Shown: positions 35,996-45,435, numbered from the stretch's first letter. The stretch: 64,000 nucleotides of DNA from Roseovarius litorisediminis (GCF_900172295.1 NZ_FWFL01000001.1:186001-250000); one strand, 5' to 3'. Program-made: numbers and translations. The notes: a model not told the origin generated them from the letters alone.

Positions 35996-37300
35996 TCACG
36001 ATGGTTTCAGCCTCTCAAGCAACATTTTCGCCTTGGTGACACTGACGTCGCCGTCGGCCGCAAGAGCATTTGCGACGCGGTCGATATCAGTGCCGGTGGC
36101 TCCGGCAGTGATTGCGATGTTTCGGGCATGCAATTTCATGTGCCCCTGCTGAATGCCTTCGTTGGCAAGAGCCCGCAGCGCGGCCATGTTCTGTGCCAAT
36201 CCGACGGCTGCCACGACTTCGGCAAGTTCCTGCGCGGAGGAAACCGCCAACAGGTCAAGCGCCGCGCGGGCCGCCGGGTGTGTACGCGTCGCCCCGCCAA
36301 CGATAGCGAGCGCCATCGGCATTTCCAGCGTCCCGACAAGCGCTCCGTCATTTGCGATTTCCCATGTCGTGAGCGATGTGTAGCGCCCAGAGCGTGCCGC
36401 AAACGCGTGGGCGCCCGCCTCGATGGCGCGCCAATCATTGCCGGTGGCCACCACAACGGGGTCGATCCCGTTCATGATGCCCTTGTTGTGGGTCGCAGCG
36501 CGATACGGGTCGACCAGTGCCAAGGCGCAGGCCTCGACGATGCCTTGTGCCACGTCGGTGCCATCCAGAACATCGGTGTCCAGGGCGGCGGCCGGCACGC
36601 GCACGCTGGCCGTCACCAGGCGCCTGTCGGCAAGGTTGGACAGGATTCGCAGGCGCACGGTGCCGCCTGTGATCTCTTCGACAAAAGGCGCAAGCGCCTC
36701 GGCCATCGTGTTGACCGTGTTTGCGCCCATTGCGTCCCGTACATCCACCAGAAGATGCATGACCACCATCGCCCCGATGGGCGTTTCGGGGAACACATGC
36801 ACCTCGACGTCCCGGCATCCGCCGCCGAGGTCGACAAGAACGGCGTCTTTGGCATTCGCCTTGTCCATTATCGCATCGCGCTCGGCTAAAAGCCGTGCGC
36901 GCGCGGCATGGGGGTCGCTCAGCCCAAGGATCTGGATCTGCGCCCGCATGATCGGTTCGGTTGAGGTGACACAGAAACCACCCCCGGCGCGCGCGATCCG
37001 GGCCATGTAGGACGCTGCCGCAACAACGGACGGTTCCTCGACCGCCATGGGCACAAGGTAATCACGCCCGTTGACCGTGAAATTGGTTGCGACGCCCAAG
37101 GGCAATTCGAACGTTCCGATCACATTTTCGATCATCCCGTTCGCGATATCGAGCCCGAGAACGGTTTCCCCAGAAAGGGCAAAGGCGGAAGAGGCGTCAA
37201 TGCCGGTCGCGCGGGTTACGGCCTTCAATCGCGCATCGGGTTCGAGGGCGCGCAGATCCTTGATTCGTGATGACATTCTTCCGCTATCCTTCTTGGTCAT
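35996..37300 (-). CDS. Hydroxymethylglutaryl-CoA reductase, degradative (class II)
   Basis: A 434-residue class II HMG-CoA reductase; an internal ATG at 37276 would trim eight residues. The catalytic set of the Pseudomonas mevalonii enzyme is complete: Glu in VEEPSVVAA (88-89), K273 in [11 protein letters not shown]289 in GNDW and H387 in GHMKLHARN. The MGANTVNT cofactor-binding segment is at 191-198. Class II enzymes in bacteria without a mevalonate isoprenoid route oxidise mevalonate to HMG-CoA with NAD+ and CoA. It is divergent from a FadR-type regulator and a TRAP transporter. No HMG-CoA lyase gene is in the window, so the next step must be encoded elsewhere or differ. Confidence 0.93.
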   Translation of the reverse strand: MTKKDSGRMSSRIKDLRALEPDARLKAVTRATGIDASSAFALSGETVLGLDIANGMIENVIGTFELPLGVATNFTVNGRDYLVPMAVEEPSVVAAASYMARIARAGGGFCVTSTEPIMRAQIQILGLSDPHAARARLLAERDAIMDKANAKDAVLVDLGGGCRDVEVHVFPETPIGAMVVMHLLVDVRDAMGANTVNTMAEALAPFVEEITGGTVRLRILSNLADRRLVTASVRVPAAALDTDVLDGTDVAQGIVEACALALVDPYRAATHNKGIMNGIDPVVVATGNDWRAIEAGAHAFAARSGRYTSLTTWEIANDGALVGTLEMPMALAIVGGATRTHPAARAALDLLAVSSAQELAEVVAAVGLAQNMAALRALANEGIQQGHMKLHARNIAITAGATGTDIDRVANALAADGDVSVTKAKMLLERLKPS

Positions 37301-37431
37301 GGTTCGATTCTTTCAAAGGGCGTCGAAAAGAGCAATTCGCGCGATCCGAAGTGTAACCGGCATTCAAAGAGAACCCGGTCCCGCAAACGCGCTATGGATT
37401 TCCACCCTGTTTCTATGCAAAGACGCGTATC

Positions 37432-38103
37432 ATGTTCGAGAACCAACAACCGATTCAGAAAGACAAGCTGCACGATCAGGTCTACGATCGTCTATGTACG
37501 CTTTTGCGCGAAGGGGAGTTTACGCCGGGGCAAGCCGTTCCCGTGTCCAAGGTCGCAAAAGCCTTCGGCGTCAGTGCCATGCCGGTGCGCGAAGCCTTGA
37601 CCCGGCTTTTGGCAATTGGCGTTCTGGCAAATGTATCGGGCCGTTCGGTGGGTGTGCCGGTACTTGGCTATGATGAGTTGACCGACCTGCGCAACGTCCG
37701 CCTCGAGATCGAATCTCTGGCCGTTAGGTGGGCGGTAAAGAACTGCGACAAGGCATTTCTGGCCGAGATTGACGATCTGCTCGGGCGTCTCGAAAAAACA
37801 GAGCAGTCGGGCGATATTGCCGCATATATCAAGACCAACTACGAATTCCATCTTCGTCTCTACCAGCAATCAAGGTCTCCCGTTTTGACCGAGGTTATCG
37901 ATACCCTCTGGCTGCGCGTCAGTCCGCATCTTTATCAGTTGGAGAAAGAGGACCAGTACAAGGTGTCCAACATTCACCACCGAAAGATCGTCGAGAGCAT
38001 CCACCGAGGCGATGCCGATGCAGCATCCGAAGCTTTGATAGCAGATCTCTCCGATGCCTACGAAGTGCTTGTCCGGATGCTTTTTCAGACCGAATCAACC
38101 TGA
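37432..38103 (+). CDS. GntR-family regulator, FadR/FCD subfamily
   Basis: A 223-residue regulator. The winged helix-turn-helix (about 8-75; FTPGQAVPVSKVAKAFGVSAMPVREALTRL is the family core) precedes an all-helical FCD effector domain (about 85-210), whose metal-binding His/Asp pattern includes NYEFHLRLYQ and HHRKIVESI. FCD effectors are usually organic acids. It is divergent from the HMG-CoA reductase gene and upstream, on the same strand, of the TRAP operon. Palindromes at 38193-38233 are good candidate binding sites. Confidence 0.9.
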   Translation: MFENQQPIQKDKLHDQVYDRLCTLLREGEFTPGQAVPVSKVAKAFGVSAMPVREALTRLLAIGVLANVSGRSVGVPVLGYDELTDLRNVRLEIESLAVRWAVKNCDKAFLAEIDDLLGRLEKTEQSGDIAAYIKTNYEFHLRLYQQSRSPVLTEVIDTLWLRVSPHLYQLEKEDQYKVSNIHHRKIVESIHRGDADAASEALIADLSDAYEVLVRMLFQTEST

Positions 38104-38192
38104 CACACCAGCAGATTTGTAGTCGCGACTCCAACCGCGCGCCCTCCCTTCAACACTTTGAAACACTGCCACAATACGCCGTCGCATCATAG

Positions 38193-38233
38193 TTATTGAT
38201 ATTTGATCAATAATCAAATACAAATTTTGTATT
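38193..38233. promoter_or_regulatory. Three overlapping palindromes upstream of the TRAP/catabolic operon
   Basis: Three perfect inverted repeats overlap: TTATTGAT-N5-ATCAATAA (38193-38213), TATTTGAT-N5-ATCAAATA (38200-38220) and AATACAAA-T-TTTGTATT (38217-38233). The first two share a spacing of 13 bp between half-site centres. They lie 60-100 bp before the receptor start, in a GC-poor island of the sequence. This is a strong candidate operator/promoter for the GntR regulator just upstream. Confidence 0.65.
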
Positions 38234-38293
38234 GCTGGTCGTCGGCGCCGTCCTGACGGTGCGTTGACGGGTCAGCCCAACTGGGAGGAAAGT

Positions 38294-39328
38294 ATGAAAT
38301 ATTCGAAAATCACCGCGGCTCTGATCGCAGGTTCAATGGCATTTGGCATGTCCGCAAAGGCTGACATCCTCGATGTGCACATGAACATCCCCAAGGACCT
38401 GACATTCCTGGCCGACAGCGCAAAGCTGATGGATGAGACACTCAGAAAGATGAGCGGTGGAGCTTCCGGGTTCACGCTCTACGGGGCCGGCGAGCTGGTC
38501 CCGGCAGGGGAAATTCTTGAAAACGTCAGCTCCGGCGCCATTCCGGCCGGTTGGAGCTTTCTGGGCCAGTGGGGCGGACAGGTTCCGGTTGCCCAGATCG
38601 GCGCGACACCCTTTGGTGCGGGCCCCGAAGCTCTGGCGGCCTGGTTGCATGTCGGCGGCGGTCTGGAGATTGTTCAGCGCGGCTTTGACCCACTCAACAT
38701 CAAGGTCATGGCCTGCCACGTCACCAACCCCGAGCCCGGCGGCTGGTTCAACAAGGAAATCAACTCGATCGAAGATTTCAACGGTCTCAAGATGCGCATG
38801 GCCGGTGTTGGTGCGCGTGTGCTTAACGAATTCGGCGCCTCGGCACAGTATTTGCCCGCCAGCGAAATCTACCTCGCGTTGGAACGCGGCCGGATCGATG
38901 CCACCGAATTTTCACTGCCAATCATCGACAAAGATCTGGGTTTCAACCAGATCGCCAAATACTATTACTATCCGGGCTGGCACCAGCCGGGCAGCGCCGA
39001 CATCCTGATGATCAACATGGACGTCTGGAACGGCATGAGCGAGCAGGAGCAGGCGATGTATGAAGCGGCCTGCCAGGTCAGCCTGCAATGGACCCTGGCC
39101 TATGCCCCGGCAGCCCAGACACCGCAAATCGAGGAATTCGAGGCTGGCGGCACTATCGTCAAGACCTTCCCCGATGAGGTTCTCGCAGAACTGCGCACCG
39201 CGACTGAGCGGGTGCTGGATGCCGAGGCCGAGAAAGATCCTCTTTACGGCGAGGCCTACCGTTCGATGAAGGACTTCGTGGCTTCCTCGGGTCGCTGGAC
39301 GTCGCTCCAGACCCTCCCTGCCGAATAA
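38294..39328 (+). CDS. TRAP transporter receptor (DctP family, TakP-like)
   Basis: About 344 residues from the ATG at 38294, which has GGGAGGA 5 nt upstream. A signal peptide is at 1-24 (SMAFGMSAKA). The mature protein has the DctP fold with the conserved arginine in GLKMRMAGVGARV, which pairs with a ligand carboxylate. Blocks EIYLALERGRIDATEF and YYYYPGWHQPGS resemble the TakP branch, whose ligands are 2-oxo or hydroxy acids. It is the first gene of a TRAP operon that continues with an SDR, BKACE, CoA-transferase, 3-hydroxyacid dehydrogenase and dehydratase. It should bind the carboxylate feeding this route. Confidence 0.92.
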   Translation: MKYSKITAALIAGSMAFGMSAKADILDVHMNIPKDLTFLADSAKLMDETLRKMSGGASGFTLYGAGELVPAGEILENVSSGAIPAGWSFLGQWGGQVPVAQIGATPFGAGPEALAAWLHVGGGLEIVQRGFDPLNIKVMACHVTNPEPGGWFNKEINSIEDFNGLKMRMAGVGARVLNEFGASAQYLPASEIYLALERGRIDATEFSLPIIDKDLGFNQIAKYYYYPGWHQPGSADILMINMDVWNGMSEQEQAMYEAACQVSLQWTLAYAPAAQTPQIEEFEAGGTIVKTFPDEVLAELRTATERVLDAEAEKDPLYGEAYRSMKDFVASSGRWTSLQTLPAE

Positions 39329-39344
39329 GACCTTGGTACACGAT

Positions 39345-39938
39345 ATGGACACGCAATCGAGTGGTCCAGATCGTGGCACCGGCCCTGTCCATACGGTTCT
39401 TAGCGGGATCGTATGGATAGGCCGCGCTGCGGCTTGGCTCATTGTTCCAATCCTTATCCTCGTCCTGGTCAGTGTGACATTTTCAGCCGCCAAGTTTGGC
39501 ACGATCGTGCAGTGGGAAAACGACGTTTTTCTGTTTGGATCGAAACTGACTCTTTCAAGTCTGGGCGATTTGCAATGGCATCTCTTCGGGATCATGCTGA
39601 TGCTGACGATGGCGGGGGCGCTTGTAAACGATGCGCATGTGCGCGTTGATTTTTTGCGGCAAAACATGAGCGAGCGGCAAAAGAACATTGTCGATCTCAT
39701 TGGTCACATCGTTTTCCTCATGCCCTTGTGCATCATCGTCGTCCTGCATGGTTATGATTTCACGTTGCGCTCCTTCACCATGGGAGAAGGGTCGAACTAC
39801 GACGGGATGTACGACCGGTTCGTGCTGAAAGCATTTATCCCGATCGGGTTCGCACTGATGCTGGTCGCGGGCATCGGACTGATTGTTGTGAGACTCCAGG
39901 CACTCTTCAAAATGGGGCGAGGGAAAGTCGATGATTGA
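39345..39938 (+). CDS. TRAP transporter small permease (DctQ)
   Basis: About 197 residues from the ATG at 39345, with four predicted membrane segments (about 20-45, 70-95, 110-135, 150-180). The QWENDVFLFGSKLTLSSLGDLQWHLF block and the VRVDF motif after the second segment are typical of DctQ. It starts 16 bp after the receptor and overlaps the large permease by 8 bp. It is structurally required for the DctM transporter. Confidence 0.9.
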   Translation: MDTQSSGPDRGTGPVHTVLSGIVWIGRAAAWLIVPILILVLVSVTFSAAKFGTIVQWENDVFLFGSKLTLSSLGDLQWHLFGIMLMLTMAGALVNDAHVRVDFLRQNMSERQKNIVDLIGHIVFLMPLCIIVVLHGYDFTLRSFTMGEGSNYDGMYDRFVLKAFIPIGFALMLVAGIGLIVVRLQALFKMGRGKVDD

Positions 39939-41274
39939 GTATATTGTTCCCCTTTCGATGGTCATATGCCTCCTCGTCGGCATTTTCAGCGGTTACCCGG
40001 TGGCCTTCGTTCTGGGCGGTGTCGGCATTCTGTTTGCATTTTTCGGCGGCTTGCCACTCGCCTTTCTGAAGATTGGTGTCTCGCGCATCTACGCCGGTGT
40101 CATCGAGAACTGGTTGTTGCTTGCCGTGCCCCTCTTCGTGTTCATGGGAGCGATGCTCGATAAATCGGGGCTTGCGCAGAACCTGCTATATTCGTTGGAG
40201 CGTGCGCTTGGGCGCAAGCGCGGCGGGCTGGCCATTTCCGTCGCACTTCTCGGCATTGTCATGGCGGCGAGTACGGGGATCGTGGGCGCGTCGGTTGTCA
40301 TGTTGAGCACGCTCGCCCTGCCAATCATGCTTCGGGAAAACTACAAGCCGGAACTGGCTGTCGGCACAATTGCAGCCTCGGGAACACTTGGCATTCTGAT
40401 CCCGCCCTCCATCATGCTCGTGCTGGTGGGCGATATACTCCAGATTTCAGTTGGCGAGCTTTTTCTGGGGGCGATTGTCCCTGGCCTGCTGCTTGGTGGT
40501 CTCTACATCGCTTACATCGTTTTTATCGCACTTACCAAGCCGAGCTACACACCCATATCGACGGCGGTGCGGGCAGAGGGGTCGTTGTTCATCGCACTTC
40601 TGCGGGACTTGTTTGCGCCCCTCGCGCTTATCCTCACGGTACTGGGGTCAATCGCAACCGGAACCGCGACGCCAACTGAAGCAGCCGGGCTTGGCGCGAT
40701 CTGCGCCATGGTCCTTGCCGCCATGAACCGCAAACTGACGTTCAGGACCATGTCGGCCTGTGTCCGCGAGACCGGCAATACATCAGCCATGATCCTAGGC
40801 GTGCTCGTAGGCGCCACAATTTTCGGCATGGTGTTCAAGGGCCTGAAAGGCGACAGGATGATCGAAAACGCGATCCTGTTCTTCGACCTGGGCGCCTATG
40901 GCACGTTGGGCATCCTGTTGCTTCTGATCTTCATCATGGGGTTCTTCCTCGAATGGGTCGAGATCAGCTTTATCGTGCTGCCGCTCTTTGCGCCCATCGT
41001 CGCGGCGCTGGATTTCGGTCTCGGCATCTCTCAGGAACAGCAGCTTTTGTGGTTCGCCATGCTCGTGGCGGTCAACCTGCAAACAAGCTTTCTGACGCCG
41101 CCGTTTGGCTATTCGCTCTTCTACATCAAGGGCGTGGCCCCGCCGGAGATCACTATCCGCACGATCTACCGAGGCATTGTGCCATTCGTCGCGTTGCAGC
41201 TTTTCGGCCTCGCGCTGCTGATCATCTGGCCCGACCTCGTGCTTTGGGCACCCGACGCCGTGTTCGGCAATTGA
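39931..41274 (+). CDS. TRAP transporter large permease (DctM)
   Basis: A 447-residue membrane protein with about 11-12 transmembrane segments. The DctM signatures ASTGIVGASVVMLSTLALP (about 112-130) and ASGTLGILIPPSIMLVL (about 148-164) are present, as is the second half-repeat GTATPTEAAGLGAI. It transports the receptor-bound carboxylate with sodium ions. It overlaps dctQ by 8 bp and lies 11 bp before the SDR gene, so transport and catabolism are one operon. Confidence 0.93.
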   Translation: MIEYIVPLSMVICLLVGIFSGYPVAFVLGGVGILFAFFGGLPLAFLKIGVSRIYAGVIENWLLLAVPLFVFMGAMLDKSGLAQNLLYSLERALGRKRGGLAISVALLGIVMAASTGIVGASVVMLSTLALPIMLRENYKPELAVGTIAASGTLGILIPPSIMLVLVGDILQISVGELFLGAIVPGLLLGGLYIAYIVFIALTKPSYTPISTAVRAEGSLFIALLRDLFAPLALILTVLGSIATGTATPTEAAGLGAICAMVLAAMNRKLTFRTMSACVRETGNTSAMILGVLVGATIFGMVFKGLKGDRMIENAILFFDLGAYGTLGILLLLIFIMGFFLEWVEISFIVLPLFAPIVAALDFGLGISQEQQLLWFAMLVAVNLQTSFLTPPFGYSLFYIKGVAPPEITIRTIYRGIVPFVALQLFGLALLIIWPDLVLWAPDAVFGN

Positions 41275-41285
41275 AGGAGACTGAC

Positions 41286-42104
41286 ATGAACGACCATCCG
41301 ATCGAGGCGAAAGAGGGCATGACAGACATGCGTCTGCCGGGGTTGAAGGGCAGGAAGGTTGTCATCACGGCGGGCGCTGGTGGCATAGGCTTTGCCATTG
41401 CCCGTCAACTCTATGCGCAGGGCGCGCGGGTTGCGATCTGTGACGTTGACGCGGATGCGCTGAAGCGGGCCAGCGACGCCCTCGGGGGCTGCATAGCGGA
41501 GCAAGCGGATGTCTCGGACGATGCCGCGGTCGAGGCGTTCTTCGACAAGGTCAGGGCCGGGCTCGGCGGGCTCGACGCACTGGTGAACAATGCGGGCATC
41601 GCGGGCCCGACGGGCCATCTCGAAGACCTGACGCCGGACGAGTGGCGGCGCTGCGTCGACATTTGCCTGACGGGTCAGTTCCTTTGCGCGCGCCAGGCGA
41701 TCCCAATGATCAAGGCCAGCGGCGGCGGTGCTTTGGTGAACATGGGTTCTGCCGCCGCCAAGCACGGATACGCCTACCGCACGCCCTATTCGGCGGCAAA
41801 ATTCGGCGTGATCGGCCTGACGCAAAGCCTCGCCAAGGAGCTGGGGCCGGACAACATCCGCGTCAACGCCATCCTGCCCGGCATCGTCGAAGGCCCCCGC
41901 ATGGACGGGGTGATCCAGGCTCGTGCCGAAGCAACTGGCGTTAGTTTCGAGGCAATGCGTGAGGAATATCTCAAGAACGTCTCCCTGCGCCGCATGGTGT
42001 CGCCGGACGATGTTGCTACGACCGTGGCATTTCTGATCTCCGATCTTGGCGCAAATCTCTCGGGTCAATCCCTTGCCGTCGATGGCAACGTCGAAACTCT
42101 CTGA
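41286..42104 (+). CDS. Short-chain dehydrogenase/reductase
   Basis: A 272-residue classical SDR from the ATG at 41286 (GGAGA 7 nt upstream; the frame is open much further back, inside dctM). The NAD(P) motif TAGAGGIG is at 28-35, NNAG at 101-104 and the catalytic set S155, Y168, K172 is complete. The C-terminus ends LAVDGNVETL as in sugar or hydroxy-acid SDRs. D52 in ICDVD suggests NAD rather than NADP. It should oxidise a secondary alcohol of the imported acid or an intermediate. Confidence 0.9.
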   Translation: MNDHPIEAKEGMTDMRLPGLKGRKVVITAGAGGIGFAIARQLYAQGARVAICDVDADALKRASDALGGCIAEQADVSDDAAVEAFFDKVRAGLGGLDALVNNAGIAGPTGHLEDLTPDEWRRCVDICLTGQFLCARQAIPMIKASGGGALVNMGSAAAKHGYAYRTPYSAAKFGVIGLTQSLAKELGPDNIRVNAILPGIVEGPRMDGVIQARAEATGVSFEAMREEYLKNVSLRRMVSPDDVATTVAFLISDLGANLSGQSLAVDGNVETL

Positions 42105-42125
42105 TCTCAAATAGAAAGTCCGAAC

Positions 42126-43070
42126 ATGAGCACGACAAATGAACACGCGGGCAAGGTCATCATCACCTGTGCGGTCACCGGCGCCATTCACACGCCGTCC
42201 ATGTCGCCGCATTTGCCGGTAACACCCGAGGAAATCATTCAGGAATCGTTGGCAGCGGCCGAAGCAGGTGCTTCCATCCTGCACCTTCACGCCCGCAACC
42301 CACTGGACGGAAGGCCGGATCAAAGTCCGGAAGGCTTTGCCGCCTTCCTGCCGCGGATCAAGCAAGGCACCAATGCGGTCGTCAACATCACCACCGGCGG
42401 CAGCCCCTACATGAGTGTCGCCGAACGTGCTGCCCCGGCCGCGACGCACCAGCCCGAACTGGCCTCGCTCAACATGGGGTCTATGAATTTCGGGCTTTAT
42501 CCGATGCTGAACCGGTTCAAGAAGTTCAAACACGACTGGGAACGCGAACATCTGGAAGGCTCGCGCGATCTGGTGTTCCGCAATTCCTTCAAGGACATCG
42601 AATATGTGCTGGAGACATGCTACGGCAACGGCACCCGGTTCGAGTTCGAGTGCTATGACACCTCGCATCTCTACAACCTCGCGCATTTTGCGGATCGTGG
42701 CCTGGTCAGGGCACCTTTCTTTGTCCAATCAGTCTTTGGCCTGTTGGGCGGGATCGGCAGCCACCCTGAGGACGTCATGCATATGAAACGCACCGCCGAC
42801 CGGCTGTTCGGCAGCGACTACCGCTGGTCGGTGCTGGGCGCAGGCGCCAACCAATTCCGCATTGCCACGCAGGCGGCCGCGCTTGGCGGCAACGTGCGCG
42901 TCGGGCTCGAAGACAGCCTCTGGGCGGGCCGCGGAGAGCTTGCCACCTCCAATGCCGTGCAGGTCCGCAAGGTGCGCACGATCCTTGAAGGCCTTGGCCT
43001 GCAAGTCGCGACACCGGACGAAGCCCGCGAAATCCTCGACCTCAAGGGTGGTGATCAAGTTGCGTTCTGA
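42126..43070 (+). CDS. BKACE family beta-keto acid cleavage enzyme (DUF849)
   Basis: A 314-residue zinc TIM-barrel enzyme of the BKACE/Kce family. It condenses a beta-keto acid with acetyl-CoA to give acetoacetate and a shortened acyl-CoA. The metal motif ILHLHARNP places H53 and H55, with R57 nearby. VTGAIHTPSMSPHLPVTPEEI is the family opening, and EFECYDTSH lies in the substrate-binding part. It is followed by a two-subunit CoA-transferase of the acetoacetate type and a 3-hydroxyacid dehydrogenase, so oxidation then cleavage then acetoacetate activation is a natural order. The beta-keto substrate is unknown. Confidence 0.92.
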   Translation: MSTTNEHAGKVIITCAVTGAIHTPSMSPHLPVTPEEIIQESLAAAEAGASILHLHARNPLDGRPDQSPEGFAAFLPRIKQGTNAVVNITTGGSPYMSVAERAAPAATHQPELASLNMGSMNFGLYPMLNRFKKFKHDWEREHLEGSRDLVFRNSFKDIEYVLETCYGNGTRFEFECYDTSHLYNLAHFADRGLVRAPFFVQSVFGLLGGIGSHPEDVMHMKRTADRLFGSDYRWSVLGAGANQFRIATQAAALGGNVRVGLEDSLWAGRGELATSNAVQVRKVRTILEGLGLQVATPDEAREILDLKGGDQVAF

Positions 43071-43133
43071 GCAGTGTCCGATCCCTGTGGTTGCCGACGG
43101 TCGTGGGCGCGCAGGACGCTGGGAGGCGATATG

Positions 43134-43787
43134 ATGAAAAAAGTTCTCTCGCCGGGCGCAGCCGCAGAGCTTGTCCCGGATGGGGCAAGGATCATGGTCG
43201 GCGGCTTTATGGGCGTGGGCACGCCAAGGCGGATTATCGACGCTCTGGTGGCCTCTGGAAAACGCGGCCTGACCCTGATCGCCAACGACACCGCCATGCC
43301 GGGACGTGGGCTCGGCAAGCTGATTTCGGCCAAAGCGGTCCGCCGCCTGATCGTGTCGCATATCGGGTTGAACCCGGAAACGCAGAAACAGATGAACGAG
43401 GGCACCCTTGAGGTCGAGCTGATGCCACAGGGGACCCTCGTCGAATGCATCCGCGCGGGCGGCATGGGGCTTGGTGCGGTCGTTACACCGACAGGGCTGG
43501 GCACCGGATTGGAAGAGGGCAAGCGGGTTATTGACGTTGACGGAAAGAACTTCCTGCTGGAACTTCCCATTCGCGCCGATTTTGCGTTCATCGCCGCGCG
43601 TCAGTCCGACTACCTCGGTAATCTGGACTACTCCCTGACCGCCCAGAATTTCAATCCGATCATGGCGATGGCGGCCGGCACCGTGATCGCGGAACCGGAA
43701 CATATTGTTCCGGTCGGTGTCATCCCCCCGGACGCGGTACGCACGCCTGCCGCTCTTGTGGATCATCTTGTGGAAAGGCCGCAATAG
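43134..43787 (+). CDS. 3-oxoacid CoA-transferase subunit A (AtoD-like)
   Basis: About 217 residues. Two adjacent ATGs (43131, 43134) follow GGAGG; 43134 has the better spacing. Family marks are PDGARIMVGGFMGVGTPRRIIDAL and the GGMGLGAVVTPTGLGT segment. It forms the alpha subunit of a heteromeric class I CoA-transferase moving CoA from succinyl-CoA (or an acyl-CoA) to acetoacetate. It abuts the beta subunit with no gap and lies 63 bp after BKACE, whose product is acetoacetate. Confidence 0.92.
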   Translation: MKKVLSPGAAAELVPDGARIMVGGFMGVGTPRRIIDALVASGKRGLTLIANDTAMPGRGLGKLISAKAVRRLIVSHIGLNPETQKQMNEGTLEVELMPQGTLVECIRAGGMGLGAVVTPTGLGTGLEEGKRVIDVDGKNFLLELPIRADFAFIAARQSDYLGNLDYSLTAQNFNPIMAMAAGTVIAEPEHIVPVGVIPPDAVRTPAALVDHLVERPQ

Positions 43788-44435
43788 ATGACGCCCAAAG
43801 AACGGATCGCCCGCCGTGTCGCGCAGGAAATCGAGCTAGGAACGCTTGTCAATCTCGGCATTGGTCTGCCGAGCCTGGTGGCAAGCTTCGTTCCCGCGCA
43901 GTCTGGCGTGTTCTTTCAATCGGAAAACGGCGTCATCGGCCTTGGGGCACGCCCCCCGGAAGGCATGGAAGATCCGGACCTGACCGATGCGGGGGGCGGT
44001 TTTGTCACCGCCGTTCCGGGTGCTGCGGCCATCGACAGCGCGATGAGCTTTGGCCTGATCCGCGGCGGCCATATCGATGTGACAGTCCTAGGTGGCTTGC
44101 AGGTGGATGAAACCGGCCATTTGGCCAACTGGGTGATCCCGGGAAAGATGGTCCCGGGCATGGGCGGAGCGATGGATCTTGCGACCGGAGCGCGGCGCGT
44201 CATCGTTGCGATGCAGCACGTTGCGAAGGGTGCCAGCAAGGTCGTCAAGAAATGCGACCTGCCACTGACGTCGAGCCGGCCTATCGACCTGCTCGTCACG
44301 GATATGGCTGTGTTCGAGGTCCGTGCCTCCCGTCTGGTCCTGACGGAAATCGCGCCCGGCCTGACGCCGGAGAAGGTGGCGGACGCAACCGAGGCGCGCT
44401 TCGAGACGGCGGACGACGTCAGAATAATGGCCTAG
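43788..44435 (+). CDS. 3-oxoacid CoA-transferase subunit B (AtoA-like)
   Basis: A 215-residue beta subunit. The catalytic glutamate is E46 in QSENGVIGLG, the residue that carries the covalent CoA thioester in this class. GGHIDVTVLGGLQVDETG and the NWVIPGKMVPGMGGAMDL block are conserved. It begins directly after the alpha-subunit stop codon. Role as for the alpha subunit: acetoacetate activation to acetoacetyl-CoA for thiolysis. Confidence 0.93.
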   Translation: MTPKERIARRVAQEIELGTLVNLGIGLPSLVASFVPAQSGVFFQSENGVIGLGARPPEGMEDPDLTDAGGGFVTAVPGAAAIDSAMSFGLIRGGHIDVTVLGGLQVDETGHLANWVIPGKMVPGMGGAMDLATGARRVIVAMQHVAKGASKVVKKCDLPLTSSRPIDLLVTDMAVFEVRASRLVLTEIAPGLTPEKVADATEARFETADDVRIMA

Positions 44436-44466
44436 CCGCAAATCAAGCGCTTCAAGGAGAGTGAAA

Positions 44467-45435
44467 ATGACTAAGATAGCCACAATCGGATGCGGCCTGA
44501 TTGGCCAGGGTTGGGCCACTGTATTTGCCAAGGCGGGGTTCGATGTCGCCATGTACGATGCCTCGCCTGAAGCAGCAGAGCATGCCCTGAGTGCAATGGA
44601 AGGGCGGGTGGCGGATCTGGTTGCCTTCGACCTTGTCGCGGCATGTGACGCCCTTGCCATCTTAAACCGCATCACGGTCGCGCCAAGTCTCGAAGACGCC
44701 TTGGAAGGTGTCGTCTATGTCCAGGAAAGCGGGCCTGAGCGTATCGAGGTGAAACGCGAGATCACCGAACGACTAGACGCGCTTGCCGCTGCGGACGTGC
44801 CCATCGGTAGCTCGACCTCCGGCATATCGGCCTCGCGCTATTGTAAAGATATCGCCGGACGGCACCGCTGCCTTGTGGTGCACCCGATCAACCCGCCGCA
44901 TCTTATTCCCGCGGTTGAAATTGTACCGACACCGTGGACCGACCCCGACATTGTATCCAAAACGACAGAACTGATGGGTGCCTGCCAACGCGAAACCATC
45001 GTTCTGACTAAGGAAATCGACGGGTTTGTCGTCAACCGTCTTCAGGGTGCGCTGTTGGAAGAGGCCTTCAAGCTGGTCGGCAGCGGCATCGTGTCGGCCT
45101 CTGATCTCGACAAGGCTATTTGCGATGGACTCGGTCTGCGCTGGTCCTTCATGGGGCCAATGCAGACGATCCACCTTAATGCGCCAGAAGGGGTCGAACA
45201 ATATGTCGAACGTTACGGCGCCATGTATCGCGGCTTTGGTCTTGGTCACTACGATGACGTCGACTGGAAAGATATCGTCGAAACCGGGTTAAAGGCCCAG
45301 TTGGAAACTCTAATTCCTGTCGCAGACATTCCTATCAAGCAAGCGGAACGCGACCGAAAGCTGATGGCCCTGCTGCGCCACAAGGCGCAAGAGAAGACCG
45401 AACACCGATCCGTTCCCAACGCACCGCAGGAGTAA
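44467..45435 (+). CDS. 3-hydroxyacid dehydrogenase, L-gulonate/L-carnitine dehydrogenase type
   Basis: A 322-residue NAD-dependent dehydrogenase of the 3-hydroxyacyl-CoA dehydrogenase fold. The Rossmann motif GCGLIG is at 8-13, the catalytic His lies in HPINPPHLIPAVEIVP and a C-terminal helical domain follows. The HP.NPP pattern groups it with L-gulonate 3-dehydrogenase and L-carnitine dehydrogenase, which oxidise free beta-hydroxy acids rather than CoA esters. The carnitine enzyme's fused thioesterase is absent. The ATG at 44467 has AGGAGA 6 nt upstream; a GTG at 44461 is the alternative. It would make the beta-keto acid for BKACE. Confidence 0.88.
   Translation: MTKIATIGCGLIGQGWATVFAKAGFDVAMYDASPEAAEHALSAMEGRVADLVAFDLVAACDALAILNRITVAPSLEDALEGVVYVQESGPERIEVKREITERLDALAAADVPIGSSTSGISASRYCKDIAGRHRCLVVHPINPPHLIPAVEIVPTPWTDPDIVSKTTELMGACQRETIVLTKEIDGFVVNRLQGALLEEAFKLVGSGIVSASDLDKAICDGLGLRWSFMGPMQTIHLNAPEGVEQYVERYGAMYRGFGLGHYDDVDWKDIVETGLKAQLETLIPVADIPIKQAERDRKLMALLRHKAQEKTEHRSVPNAPQE

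Noticed and set aside
42126..45435. Carnitine degradation cluster (BKACE plus carnitine-type dehydrogenase)
   Set aside because: The dehydrogenase lacks the usual fused thioesterase, and no betaine steps are present; HMG-CoA reductase and UxaA-like dehydratase do not fit.
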